Source: Phlebopus portentosus (lineage: Eukaryota; Basidiomycota; Agaricomycetes; Boletales; Boletinellaceae). Taken from it: 64,000 bases of DNA. Location: assembly GCA_037892935.1 (NCBI GenBank), contig JAYXKI010000003.1:2790001-2854000 (forward strand). Direction: 5' to 3'. Positions 12,092 to 24,596 of this stretch are shown here, piece after piece; the stretch's first letter is position 1, and each line of letters opens with the position of its first letter. The position numbers were made by a program, and so were the translations under genes. The notes below the pieces were generated by a model. The model was not told the DNA's origin and did no database searches. It saw only the letters and a list, made by a program, of their open reading frames with translations.

Positions 12092-13462
12092 CGTGGAGTT
12101 ATAAATCTTATAAATCGGAAAGGAGTGTGTTGGTGTTGTTGGCGTCCCCGAAGGCGTCAAGAAAATTCACTTATAAATTGGTGGAAAAAAAGGCACTAGA
12201 TCGCTGAGAGGCGAAGAGCGCTGAGTAGATCGCAGTCAGAACGAAAGTTGGTTGTGGCTGGATTGGCACGCGCAGGTCACTTTATATCCTTGTCTCAGGG
12301 CTTCTCCTGTGGTTCAATCTCATCATGCGTGCCTCGCCGTGGCTTCGAAGTTCTGGGGAAGTCGAAAAGTTTGCGGCTGTCCATATGTACTGCGCCGCTG
12401 GTCATCAGAACTTGAAAACAAGGGACGGGTCGTATTGGCAATGCGTGAGATGCCTCTGCATATCGCTTGTATTTTTTCGTAGTAATCGGTCGTGAAAACG
12501 AGGCCATTGCCTGAAATGGGTGAATGGACAATCCACAAATGGCAGGTAGAACGCAAGGAACACAAAAACATTGACAATGTATCCTCCCGTAGCCGAGTGG
12601 ATGTCCAGCAAACTTAGACCTGTTAATGCAGCAGATAATATACTGCGTTCTGCACAAATGGTTGCTGTGTCCGCTGTGCATGGCCTCTGGACAATGGGAA
12701 TGCAGCATAGACTGGCCGGCCGCAGAATGTGGGGATCATCATTATTTCCTATTATGGTAAGCCTTGTGTAGGGTCGTGACTTTCCATTCTTGCACGTTTT
12801 ATGCTCTGATCTTATGGTATGCCCGGGCCTTCTCCGGAACCTTTCTTCGTTAAAAGATGCGCAGACGAGAAGGCAGTTCAGCAATGTACACTCATTAGAA
12901 ACAGGTCCCTTAAGTGGGCGTTAGTTTATACTCGAAGAAACTCACATGTGCAGAAAGTTCTTCGCTGTGGTTTGTCCTTACTTAAGTCCGTTTGGTGAGC
13001 GTATTCGTGCCTGGAACTCATCTAGGAATCCGGAAGTCCTGGTGTGACACAATGGACTTCTCCATATATATCAGAGGTTTTCTTTTCGCCAGATGGTCAG
13101 ACAATATCGTGTCAAATTCCCTCCTGAAACGCGGACGAGATTCTATGTTTCGATACGAATTGCACAAGACCCTGGGATACCAAAGCGACGAAGTGACAGC
13201 CTAAGAGCATTCAAGCATTCGAACTCTCATTTGGTTTGTCCGTTATCAAACGGTTCTTCAACTTCGAGTGGTTATCATTACGTCGATCGCAGAAAAACGA
13301 TCAGAAGACTAGACCTGATCAAGTTCGAGCTTGTTCGACCACTGCAGATCTGGGGCATTTGTAAAATTACGGCTCCCTTTGATACATCCTCGACTCTACA
13401 TGCAGTGCAACTCTACGATCGAACAATCAATTACAAGCGTAGCAAATTTAGTTTGGTTCCCA
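12092..13462. other. Long spacer with no supported gene
   Basis: About 1.4 kb upstream of the secreted-protein gene and downstream of RQC1. It has several short ORFs on both strands (for example 12405-12884 minus and 13093-13527 plus), but none shows a known motif, a plausible domain or consistent splice structure. Stretches resembling TATAAA occur near 12100-12110 and 12171. Confidence 0.4.
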
Positions 13463-16400
13463 TCATCTATCCGCGTTCGCATCATCGTTATCTGGTGGTG
13501 GTGCGGTACCTCCCCAGAAGCGATTAACCAAATTCTGCCATATGCGAAGAGGAAAAGCCTGTGATACCGCGACATGCGGAAGATACACACAAAAGTGTTG
13601 GAGTATGAGACGACGAACATCAGAGAAATAAGATACCAAACGCACCTGCGGAGTTTCCTCTTCATCGCTACTTTCTTCTTCCTCGAGACCTTCAGCATTA
13701 TCATCGCCACCACGTAGCTCTTCACCACGGTTCTGCGCTGGAGCCTCATCTAGGTTGCGAGGTCCCCCTTCATCGTCATCGCTCTCTACATCAAGTACAC
13801 CACCAACATCAAACTCGCCTGGCATACCTCCTCTCCCTCCGCCGATATCACCGATGATTCGAGGAAGCAGGTTGTCCCAGAAGTCCTCACCCAACTGAGC
13901 AGCAACTTGCGCGAATTGCGCGACACCCTCAGGAAATTGACGTTGTATATCCGGACGTGCATCGTAAATGGCCTGTGTGCATTGTTGCCACGGAAGTGCC
14001 GAGTTATAAATAGACAACACGTGAGTTATTATTATAATACAAGCTTTTGACAAAAACGAAAAATCGCTTCACCTGCAATTGGAGTCGAACGTTCGCGTCA
14101 GGAATCATCCGTGCCAAATTGCGCGCATCGATCTCCCGTTCTCGGCGTGTACGCGGTCTGAATGCGAACACATCTTCGCATTCTGCAAAGAAGGCATCAT
14201 CATATCGGGAAACGGCCGTGACTGGTGGTAGAGGATCGCAGCTCAAAGATGGCGCGTTTAGGATCTCTCGAGGAAAGAAAGCAGTGAGACGGCGAGTTGT
14301 ATTTGTGTCGGCTAGAGCACCGATATGTCTATATATTGACCTTGCAAGATCGGAACGGACCAGATCACTGCTCTCCGTGCCAAACAGCTTCGAAAATCTT
14401 CCATGCATACCGTCGGTCGACTTCATTGGGCGATATGCGTTGAAGACCGAAAGAGCTGTCTCCTTCAGCCAAATACTTTTCTCGGAACTTTCCATAGAGA
14501 CGAGGACCGGTGTGCGTACAAGTGCGATAACAAGTGAACAAGGGATTCATGTCGGCTGAGTGAACTGGTACGAGTGAGAAATTAAGATGGCATAGAATGA
14601 GTCTAGGTATGTCAACGTACCTTGCATCGACGTGGACTCGGAAGTCCGGATGTCCACGAAGATCTCCCGGCAGGTGAATATCAATTTTATCGGCGAGGAG
14701 AGGAACGACGGCAGGGAAGTTCAAGATCGCGTCTTTCAAGGCTGCCGTGCTCGCTTCGTGGTCCTGGTGAATAATGTGTGAGTGGATGAATAGCTCCCTG
14801 TAACTAGGAGACAAACCTCTTTCTTAGAATCCTCGATTGACCAAAGAGCAAGCGCTCTTGCATATGACCAACCTGGTAAGACAGTCACATTGAATCTACG
14901 CCACGTATCCCCCGTATCGACCTCTTTCCTTGCCTCCGCATCGTGAAGATCCCACAGCGATAAGAGCCATTCATACATACTAGACCTGATTGCAAGGAAG
15001 TCGAGGAAAAGTAGAGATCCGTGAGGATCAATGTACGGATCAAGGGCGAGCAGCAGTCGAGCAAACTCAAACGCGGTACGTGAACATCCACGCCGCTGAA
15101 GGTCACTGCGAAAGACTAAGTTATCCTGTCAATTCAAGCTGCATTGATACGTACACTACCATTCGACTCAGGGCAAGATAAAAGGGCCGGTTCTCAACAT
15201 GATCAAAGTCAAGGCGGTTGCTTCCAGCTGTGAACGCGAAGGCACCAATGAAACTACGCTCATAAGTAAATAGAGCTCGGTTCAGGAAGTCGACAGCCGA
15301 TGAATGCTCTACGTAAACGTCAGCTTTGGGGCGGGTCAGACTCATTTGTCCAAATAGGACTACCCTCTCGATGACGGTAAACTTCAGAAATTTGCAGAAG
15401 CGTATCTGCATGCCAGGGTAGTTTCGACAAAATGCGATACAGACGTTCTGGATCTATAAAAAAGTCAGATCTTGAAGATGCACGACACTGCGGAAGGAAA
15501 TGACTTGCCTCCAGACATTACGGCACTAATGAATGCCTTCGTGACATTCCGATAACGTTTTGAATATTCGACTGTCCACCATCGTTCACTCTTCTCCTGG
15601 ACCGCTATTTTACTCCGAGATGCTTTGTCTTTAAGCTCATTCTCGGATAAGGTACGAACAGATAAACCCTCTCGTTGCGAGGCGGACCACCAGGTCGGCT
15701 GAGGCTTCGTAAGGTTAGATTTCAAACCCTTGAGAGCAGCTTTAGCTCCACGGGGCTGCCTTTCTTGTGCTTTAGAGGCACTGATCTATTACAATAGTCG
15801 ACACCCTGATTCCAAGCATTCGATAGCATACTCACGACTTTAGAACCAAAGAATCTTCTCATTTCTGCCTCACTGTCTAAGTGGGCGAGAGAAACGGCAA
15901 GAAGAGCATTTGTTCCTCCACAAAATCACGGGTTCGACCCTTCCTAGACTTGGACATCCTTGTGGCATGCTGAAGATCCGGATATCTTAGAACTAATGAG
16001 CAAGAGCAATAACGCCTCGTGATTCCAACTTACTTCACAGACAGTTCTGCCAGGGCTTTATCCAAGTCATCGCCAACACCATCCTTCACCTTGCTCTTTG
16101 CTTTTGTCTTCCTGCCACCTGGTGTTTGTGACTGTGGTGTCGAAGATGCCGACGCTGCCGGTTGTGCTGCATCCTTTTCTTTTTCTTTTTATTCTACACA
16201 GCGACAGCTCAAAAAGGTTCATATACGAGGGAAGATAAAGTCTCATACCTTCTTCTTTGCCTTTCGCTGAATGTCTTGTTCTTCTACCTCTTCGTCTCCA
16301 TCAATTGCTTCTGCTTGAGCTAGCTAAGCATATACACATCAGCAAAGTCCTCGGTGCGCAATCGACGACACGCACAGCGGCAAATCCCGTTGCTTTTGAT

Positions 16401-16537
16401 TTTGGCGCAGGAAGATCAGTTTCGCTGTCCTCGGACTCTTGTGGTCCACTTGGTGTCTCAATGACAGGAGACTTTGAAGCCAGACTAAGCAGTTCCTCTT
16501 GCTCGCGTTGTTGTCTCTTGCTCAACCGTGGCGCCAT
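13463..16537 (-). CDS. RQC1: RQC1/TCF25 ribosome quality control subunit (two frame breaks)
   Basis: Rqc1 (human TCF25) works with Ltn1 and Rqc2 on stalled 60S subunits. The gene starts at ATG 16537 (MAPRLSKRQQREQEELL). The acidic and lysine-rich N-terminus leads to DDLDKALAELSVKYPDL, then HLDSEAEMRRFFGSKV and KSNLTKPQPTWW. The TCF25 core follows: PWHADTLLQISEVYRHRE, VDFLNRALFTYERSF, NRLDFDHVENRPFYLAL, FARLLLALDPYIDPHG, HESLVHLLSHLYAHR and SSSLWKVP. The C-terminus is acidic. One intron has a GC donor (GCAAGT at 15508-15503) and is the only way to join MSGD to PERLYRIL. Frame slips by one base at about 14476-14486 (LWKVP to EKSIWLKE) and near 15905-15920 (before NALLAVSLAHLD). Conservation on both sides argues for an assembly error or very recent damage. 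Confidence 0.88.
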
Positions 16538-16929
16538 AGAAGATATCTGCGACGGTAGTTCTGCTCCAAACAGACTTCACAACAACCAAGCTCCGAAAGG
16601 GCAGAAAAGAATTTGGGAACAGCAGCGTAAACGTTGAATATGAGAGTAGAGTTACTAGAGTAGGAGTGGCGGGTCATAGGTTGGGCACGTGATCAGAAGT
16701 GCTCTCCACCCGCGTATAGATTTTACACTCACTACTGTACAGTATGGAGTTAAACTCACGATTGTCGTCGACAAAGTTCTCGTCTACTACCGGTAAGATT
16801 TCAGAATTATAACAGCGAATATGTTTCTTTACTTTTGAGTGATTATAAGTACAGTAAGCAACTATCAACAAGATGGAAAGTTACGGATAGAGCAATATTC
16901 AAAGCATTGACTCCAAGGTTTTGGTTCTC
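16538..16929. other. Spacer between RQC1 start and kelch gene end
   Basis: Contains the RQC1 promoter and the 3' flank of the kelch-like gene. I see no further feature. Confidence 0.4.
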
Positions 16930-19286
16930 TTATTCTAACATCCATACGGGGCTCTCCAATGTGCGCTGTTTTTGATCAATTCGAGCATTGTGACTCTCGT
17001 TTCCTTCACTTTCAAGCATCGATATTCCTTCATTGCTCGGAAGTTCATCTGAGCCGCCAGTATTCATAGTGTTCCGAATGATGCTTTCAACTGGTGTTTT
17101 AGAACGGTATCAATGTGTTGGCTTTTACGCGTTATAGTTACTTCAATCACTCACTCTCTACGTCCATGTATTCTGATCTTGGACTCAAGAGGAAAGGGTC
17201 CGTCCCACCCGTTCGGCCCACAATGGATGGGTCAAGTTGTTCGTCCGCAATAAGCGCTAGCCAGGTCTCGGTTCGTCTAGCCTGTAAGGACATATCGTCT
17301 TCCGTCATCTCATTCGATTCATCGGAAGAAGTCTCCCCGATGCCTTCAGGCGGCTCGATCGCGTCATAGAGGACCATATCCTCGTCTAATTCATCGAAGT
17401 TTGTTGTAGAGCGAATGGACATTGTTTGGTCGAGATGTTGACTGAAGGATGAATTTTCGACTTCATCGTCCTCAGCTTCACATAATGATCGTAGAGAGAT
17501 GCTCGCCACCGCATTGAATAGATCAACACGAATCTCTCCTAAAAACTCGTGGTCGGATCCAAGCAAAATCAGATTTGGACTTAGAGGGTGATTTGACGAA
17601 TATTCAGCGGGCTCAAACCGGGTAGAAAGTTCTCCACTTAAGAACATCGCTTCGATGCGCAAAGACTCGGTCAAGTGCTGAAGCGACAGTTTGGCCCTGC
17701 CTCCGGTCATATTTTGCCATGTCAAAACAATTTCGCTTTTCCGTACTATCGCCTGACCAGTTCTTATAGCTCTTTGTGCTAATGGATTTTGCCTCATTTC
17801 ACGTCGAGTTATGTTGGTATTGCTTGAGTCATTGCTGGATTCATCATCGCTAGTTGCTGACAGGAAATTTTGTCAGCAAGGATAGGAAATCAAAGGACTG
17901 AGTTTGACGGTCACGTTGCAACTCACAGTCCTCTGAATCAGATTTAATCTCCCCTACTTCCGAATATCTGTCAGATGCCGACCCGGACTCTCCACCGGGT
18001 TCGTGGAGCGTCGCAATCCATATTTCAACTCTGGGTTTGATGTAAAGGCTTTCCAGCTCATCCGGTTCAGTAGGTATACCCGGAAATCTGTTGAGGGAAC
18101 GCTGTCTGCCGCAGATCACGACCAAGAATTCGTCACAATATTTATTAGTCGATTGCGATGGCTGCAACAGGAATGACCTGGCGGGACGTGGACAGCATGA
18201 AGTAGCGTCCATGTCGAGTTCGGCGAATTGATTATTTTTCTTTTGCGGGTCGAATATATATGCTTTGGAAAACTCGGCTTTAGCGTTTGCGATACTCTAG
18301 TCAAACAAATTTCATACCGTTAAGTAGGCCTATCACGGTAACGTCGTACGTGAGCAAATAATGCAGGACTCACATATTCTTGAGAATTTCGTTGCTCGAT
18401 AGCCCCTTTGAAAAGGATTATTATTAGATGATCACTTTGCTGACAATAGTACTGCGAAAGTCCTGGGTGTATACCCAACGGCCCAATATCGTTCGGAACC
18501 GTTCCGTCCGGTATGATCCATGTAGATTTCGATAAATTAGCAACGGCAAAAGTATGCAGATATCTGATCCGACCAGTCTTGGAGCAGGTAAGAAGAAAAG
18601 CGATAGAAAATAAAAACCAAGGTGCTCACGTCGGGATCCTCATTCACTCCACCAAAGAGACAGAGAAAAACATCCGAATCTGGAGCCCGCAAGTCGCCGA
18701 TGACAATCATCGACGCACGGGAGCGTCCTCGTGGAACTTTCTCGGCATTTTTCAGTCTGATATTTCTCCAGGTATTAAGTTCCAGATTTATACATATCAA
18801 GATCGGATGATTATGATTGACAGCATCCCCAAGAATGAGAAGATATCGCGTTTTCGAAGCCGTCAAGTCGTAGACAATGGCACCGGAAGCATTTTGAAGG
18901 GCAGGGAGAGAACCGAGTTTTGGTAACACGAGGTCCAATTTGTCCGGACGAGCGAGTGTCTCTTCGAATGGAGAAATGAATGCCTCATCTTGTCGCATGT
19001 GACTCTGTTGACATTAGTCTTTCAAAGATCAGTAGAGATGATGAAGATATCGAGAAAATGAAACTTCCACCGTATAGTTATCCCATCTATGGGTTGGATA
19101 TGGTCTAAAACTATAAAAGTCAGATGTCGGCCTGTTAGTCGGAGAACGACTGTTTTCGTTGCCCGGCCAGCGAGTTCCGCCATAAACGTAAAGTACTTGT
19201 TTTCTGGCATCGTAAATTTTCAACGAATTGCTATTAATAATTGGCTGAGCTCCATCGACAATTTCCTCGACGGAGGAGAAATACAT
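16930..19286 (-). CDS. Kelch-like repeat protein with acidic C-terminal tail
   Basis: Starts most likely at ATG 19286, because the upstream frame has a stop and no earlier ATG. Kelch-like blades are visible: KIYDARKQVLYVYGG near the start, later INLELNTWRNIRL with GDLRAPDSDVFLCLFGG, then TGRIRYLHTFAVANLSKSTW. Each ends in the aromatic or double-glycine strand typical of beta-propellers. After about 300 residues the protein turns into a less ordered part with serine- and acid-rich stretches (FDELDEDMVLYDAIEPPEG, GETSSDESNEMTEDDMS). A final GTGAGT intron leads to a last exon ending PVWMLE with its stop at 16930-16932. No catalytic motif is seen; family members usually bind partners, for example in ubiquitin ligases or cell polarity. 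Exact exon borders in the middle are uncertain. Confidence 0.58.
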
Positions 19287-19583
19287 ATCGAATATAGAGT
19301 AAAAGTGGACCGCCCAGCCGACCGAGTTTCAATCCAAGTGGTGGATAAAGCCGCGTGACTGGCGTAGTCGCGTCGAAGCCCGTTACGGTCCGTGTGACTA
19401 TCCGTGTCTTCCACGTGACCTCTCAGGGAATTTTCTGTCGACTGTGTCTTCCTGCTTGATGCTATCCAGATACCATCTTATTCAAGTCCGTATCTTTCTT
19501 TCTACTTAACATCTTTGCTTTGTTATGGTTCTAAGTTTGTCGCCCAGTTGAGGTTATCACGCCCCCTCCGGTCAACCCTATTT

Positions 19584-21450
19584 ATGTTTCTTGCAAGATG
19601 CTTTCGACAAGGTCGTGGAGTCATACTTTCCTCCGGTTCTGCAACCTTTCGCAGGTTCGCTTCATCTTCCGACCGCAACCTTTCTCTTCTTCCGCAGATT
19701 GTGGTTGGCCGAGCCAGTTATTACATCGAACATTGGGCACCTCATGCCATCCTTGGCTACTTCAAGAGCACCGTTTTGCGGGACGGTGTACCCAAGCCAG
19801 TTCGCTTGAAGACGGGGGAAGCTCTCCTTAACATGCTTTTCCGGAAACGATTTTTCGACGAAGCGTTCCAGATTTTGGATGTCATGCGTGGCCTTCGCAA
19901 GGAATTTTCTGCGCCAATCCGTGCCAAACTGCTGACTGTGAACTTTATTCACAGTGGAGTACGAACCGGGACATACTTTCACAATCTCGAAAGCCTCTTG
20001 CGAAATCCGGATTTCTCAGGAAGAGAAGATGTGGATCGGCATTTCCTTGATGTTTTGCATCTCCTTGTATATCCCGGTAGCCCGATGGACCGTCTCGAGA
20101 AAGTTGTCAAGCTATACTTGGATGTTCGTGGGAAAGATTACCGACTGGACTCCTCAGCGATTGCGGTGATGATTGCATGTCATCTCGCGAGGGGTAACGA
20201 GGCTGATGCAGAACGTTGGTTGGATTATCATTCCAAACGACCCAGTCCCAGTCGTTCAGAGGTAGATCCTACATTCTGTCTTCCATATATCGCGTATGCA
20301 CAAAAACGGCTCGTCGCCTCACCGGATAAGGATCCGCAAGAAGTATATGGTCCGATCCTTGACCGCATGTTCCAGGATCAAGCATGGCCCGATTCCGTCT
20401 TCGTCAACATCCTCATAACGGCCGAGCTGGAGCATAATAATTTCCACCGAGTACTCGGACTATACGAAATGTTACGTGCACACGCCTCGCGAGGAGTCTA
20501 TCCCGATGAGACGACGTACTCGAGACTCTTCACTGCTGCGGCGGCAGTCATCAGTGCCCCGGGATCAGCGAATCAAGCAAGCAACGACGAGCACTCTTCC
20601 CCAAATCGCGTCGTTTGCTCTTCCGGGAAATGGCCGAAATGCAATTGCACCTAAAGCATGGTCACTTCACTCCCCTCGCACCTATCATCAGCGGAGTGAG
20701 CCTTGAGGCTGCTCTACAGATGTTCATCACATGCAAAGACTACGCCGCGGCAATCGTTGTACTCAAAGTGTTCGAGCTGCTTCACATGCCGTTAGAACAA
20801 CGAGCCATGAATATCGTGATCACTTCAATTGTTTCTCGTTGCAGGAAGGAAATAGCGTCGAACTCGGAGGACGCCGCGCAGAAACCTCATGGGCGGACAT
20901 CTTCCTCGACCTGCATGGAATACCACGGCGACGTATTAAGCACGTAAGCGACTGGGACATGAGACGCCGTGTAATTAGTATCGCTCGACGTACTTTGGCC
21001 ATTGCCGAAGCAAGAGCGACGGAGATATTGGACGAAGGAGGCGAGAACGACTCGAAGGTGCTTAAAGAATCTCAAAATGACTTAAAATCCGGGTCGAGCC
21101 ATCAAGCAGAGTCTAGAGCAAACATCTCCGAAGATAGGGAGGAAGCAGACGATGAGTCTCTGGATGATCTATTCGATGAAGAATTCTCATCCTCCACAGT
21201 CCGTGGACAGAAGAAAGAGAGGATGCGTGAAAGAAGGTTTCAGGTAATCGACGTCTTACTCTCCCGCGCTCTCGAGACCAGCATCGTTCTTCAGTATCGT
21301 CATGCTCCCGAGCGGCCCGCACTTGAAGCACTGAGGAATGCATTTAAAGCGATGCTGCCGAATGAAAAGGAAGCGACTCGAAAAGCGCTTGCTCGTAAGT
21401 TTTACGATGCTGATGATCTTCCTTTGAACATTTTACATATTTTCGTCTAG
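19584..21450 (+). CDS. Helical-repeat (PPR-like) mitochondrial protein candidate (two frame breaks)
   Basis: The in-frame ATG at 19584 starts MFLARCFRQGRGVILSS, followed by FRRFASSSDR; a basic, Ser/Arg-rich, acid-free leader typical of mitochondrial import. The body consists of paired helices of PPR style, for example LLNMLFRKRFFDEAFQILDV, AVMIACHLARGNEADAERWL and FVNILITAELEHNNFHRVLG, then a YPDETTYSRLFTAAA unit. The later part has an acidic linker (DDESLDDLFDEEF). Such proteins usually serve mitochondrial RNA processing or translation; no specific orthologue is recognised. Frame slips by one base at the C4G3 run 20557-20563 (before SKQRRALFPKSRR) and at about 20843-20845 (before EGNSVELGGRRAE). 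One added C or G at each site would restore a continuous protein. Confidence 0.7.
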
Positions 21451-21618
21451 GGATAAGCAAAAAAACTACAAGCAAAGCCCGAGCTCCGGAATCACAGTCA
21501 GAAGCGGAGTTACACCCGTAACACACATCTAATATAGTACCAATACTATCTACAACAACATAATTAAGCAGTGAACGTAATCGGAACTTCATTCGTCAGG
21601 CGCATGTCGGCGGCACCT

Positions 21619-23970
21619 CTAAAGCTCCTCCTCCTCCTCCTCGTCTTCCTCCCACAGGATTTCCTCATAGTCCGTTGGTTTAATAGTCATTCGCCTCCGA
21701 TCCTTCCATGCCGCATACGCACTGAGTAGCGCCGCGAACGAGCACGCGCCAATCGTCAGATATATACTTGACACGTAGCAGTCCCTTCCCGCAAAACATT
21801 GCTCGCCTGGCGGGAGCCCGGCCCCAGCACGTTCGCGAAGCCATCGCAACGAGCGCAAAAGCATCTTCGACTCTTCTCCATCCCCAGGCTTGTTTGTCGG
21901 CGGAGAATGCGAATCAAGGTTATGCCCAAACGCCAAACTAAAAAGATTGCTTCCCAGCAGAGGCGAAAGACACACGAATCCCCAGTTCTCCGAAAAATGG
22001 CTCAGGCCAAACCACTCGATCGTTATCGTCGGGAAGAGGCCAAACAAGCCTCCATATGCCAGTCCCAAGATACTCGAGGCCTGCCATAAGTGATTGACAT
22101 CTTCGATTCTCAGACCAACGAGGATCTGGGAAAGGACGAATAACACGGCAACGATGACGATACAATAACTCCTCGGCGCGCCTAATTTGTTCTTGACGAG
22201 GTCTGCTGCAACGCCGTTGAGGATCCGCCCGGTACAGTTGGCTATGCTGATGATGGAGACCTGGAGAGATTGCCATTTTGCGGATTGGATCGCGTCGAAG
22301 GCCGGGTCGCCCTTTGCGAACAGGGCTTGCGCGATCAAGCCAACGTTGTTGATGTCTAGAAACAGTTTATCACATTAGACTTTTGGCATTTATACTTTGT
22401 CATATTTGTGTACGTACACATTAGCCCGGTACCAATCACTGTGTCATATCGAGCCCGTTAGCATACTAGACGTCTCATGATTCATTCCACTCACAAAGCG
22501 ACATAATAGTAAACAACAACCAGAAATCCCCACTCGTAAGCAGTGCTTTGCCATGTATGTCGCGCATAACCCCGATAACCCGGCCCCGACTCCTACTCCT
22601 ATTATGCGATACGGCGGACAAATCGCTATGGCGTCTATCTCGAGGCGGTGGTGACACGGCAAACTCTATCGAATGCGCTCGTACCGCACTCCGGCCGCCT
22701 CGCGCGGGACTCATCGAGGCATCATAATCCCGGTGAACGTACTCCGATTCACCAAGCAAACCTGGGTGAAGATGCTGGTGATGTTGGTCATGAACATGAA
22801 CATGCTGATGTCCACGGTGATGATGCGTCGCAAGCAAAGTCGTCTGACTATCGTTCGTGTGTTCAAAAACGACCGAATCATTCCCGAACACAACATCCAC
22901 TCCTGCAGAATGAGCGAATCCGTCATGCGGAATCTCAGACGTGCTCAATCGTCTCGAAGTCGGGATGGGAGAACCAAAGTCTGCGTGCGCATGTAAGTGA
23001 GGATGCTGGTGTGATTGTTCAGAGGGGAGCGGTATCGGTCGGACGAGGAAGAATCCAACGATCATCGGGAAGGACGTCCCCAGCGCCAGGAGTAGGAGAA
23101 ATGATGAAGTGTCGTCTGGATATAGTACCCTTGCAAGCCCCGAGAAGAAGAATGCCGAAAGCCCAAATCCAGATATGACGAAGCCCGTAGCGGACGCTCT
23201 CTAAACCACAAATGAAATCAACAGAGATAATCTCAAATAGTAGATATCAGACATACCATCTCGTCAGGAAAGCTTTTCGCCGACGCATTTACAGCAGCCG
23301 TTAACCCACCATTCCCACCAGCCCCAGTCAGAAACGTGCACAGGGTCAAGATAGCAAAATCTAGGTGCGATAGCTTCTCAGCGGATGCCTTGCCATCATC
23401 CGGACTGTTGTAAAAGTATCGCATGCCGGAGTATCCAGCGAGTAGGAATGCGAATCCGCATGCCAATAGACTTGCGAAGATTGTGAGCTTCGTTCGAAAT
23501 AAGACGAGTATTCCTTACATTCTTGGTCCCCTTCTGTCCACTATTCGACCCCAGAAAGGTCCTGTGCTATATACCCCGACTGTAAAGCCCGAATCACGTT
23601 GACCTCCATTCATCCCCAAAGGTAAGAGTGCTTACTATTGCCCGCAAGACCTTAGGTAAAGCTTCAGCTAGATATTGTGACTTAAATGTTGGACATACCG
23701 ATAACATTCAATTTGGTGTGCGATATTCGAAGACGCGCCGCAAGTTGTGGGGCATACGCTAAACGGTTCCACTTGAATACCCCTCACGACAACACAAATG
23801 AAGCGCTCATACCAGAGAAAACCTATTTCACCTGTTCAGCTTGTGGTCGCATAAAACAGTCGATGACGACTCACATAATTTGTCCCCGCACACAGCGCAA
23901 CAACAATCGAGCTCACAAGGGTGATAAGTCGTGGCGCGGAGAGCACCTTTGGTGCTGACCTTGGAGACAT
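21619..23970 (-). CDS. MFS transporter, Mch1/nodulin-like type, with a histidine-rich loop
   Basis: Starts at ATG 23970 with the family's first helix, LITLVSSIVVALCAGTNY, followed by YAPQLAARLRISHTKLNVIG. Further membrane helices are clear (MACGFAFLLAGYSGMRYF, ILTLCTFLTGAGGNGGLTAA, GLARVLYPDDTSSFLLLLA), as are the C-terminal half (SIANCTGRILNGVAADLVKN, GLAYGGLFGLFPTITIEWFG) and an acidic end. Between the two halves lies a long cytosolic loop containing a cluster of histidines (22760-22830) with HxH repeats, then an Arg/Ser-rich stretch. Yeast Mch1 resembles monocarboxylate permeases but its substrate is unproven. The histidine cluster could bind zinc or another metal, which is inference. The C-terminus has a run of glutamates just before the stop. 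The exon 1-2 junction is not fully resolved. Confidence 0.82.
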
Positions 23971-24596
23971 AAGGACAAGTTCATAGGCAAGAAGAAAGAG
24001 GCGACGGTGCTACGTATTACTCAGAGATAAGCAATAATAATTCTGCGCAGTAAATAGATAAATATCAGTTTCAGCGCGCAGCTGGGAACGGGACCATGGG
24101 AACGTACCCGCTCGTGTCTGCCGGGCTCGGTTACAACCAAAGCCTCGGAGTCCCGCAGTATTCTTGGTCTAATCCAATTACACAAGAATTCCAGCACAGA
24201 AAAAATTATAGTGCCCACGAAAGTTCAGATATACGACTCGCGGTCGTCGTGGTCGAACACGTAGCTTAGCTTGAGCGCTGTTATTCAATTCATGGGAAAT
24301 CCGGTTATAGGGGGAATCTCATCACGTGCACACTACTCGCGACAAAGACCTGCCCTGAACGGACAAAATGTCCAAAATAAGTCATTTCGAGATTGTGGTA
24401 TCCACACACTAAACGGTCCCTGCATAGGCTTGGCTCATTCTAGGAGTCAAGTTCTCATAACGGCTGAGATTCGAGCACCACGCCCCTCACCCGTGTTGTT
24501 TTCTTCCTAAGCTGGACAGACTAGACACCACTACTTATGTACGACGATCGAAACACGAAAAGCAAGCCGAACGGAAATGAATCAACAACATCACTA
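23971..24596. other. Spacer between two transporter genes
   Basis: Contains the promoter of the Mch1-like gene and the 3' flank of the next transporter gene. I found no gene or repeat. Confidence 0.4.

Noticed and set aside
12585..12665. tRNA-like start (GTAGCCGAGTGG) on the plus strand
   Set aside because: It resembles a D-arm, but I found no matching acceptor stem, anticodon arm or T-arm at proper spacing.
12405..12884. 159-codon minus-strand ORF, considered as a hydrophobin because of a CC pair
   Set aside because: The eight-cysteine hydrophobin spacing and a signal peptide are absent.
13093..13527. 144-codon plus-strand ORF
   Set aside because: Its 3' part overlaps the last RQC1 exon in antisense; there is no motif, signal or splice support.
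19287..19414. Possible N-terminal extension of the kelch-like gene (ALSTTWIET frame)
   Set aside because: It has no ATG in frame and would need an extra frame shift to join the body.
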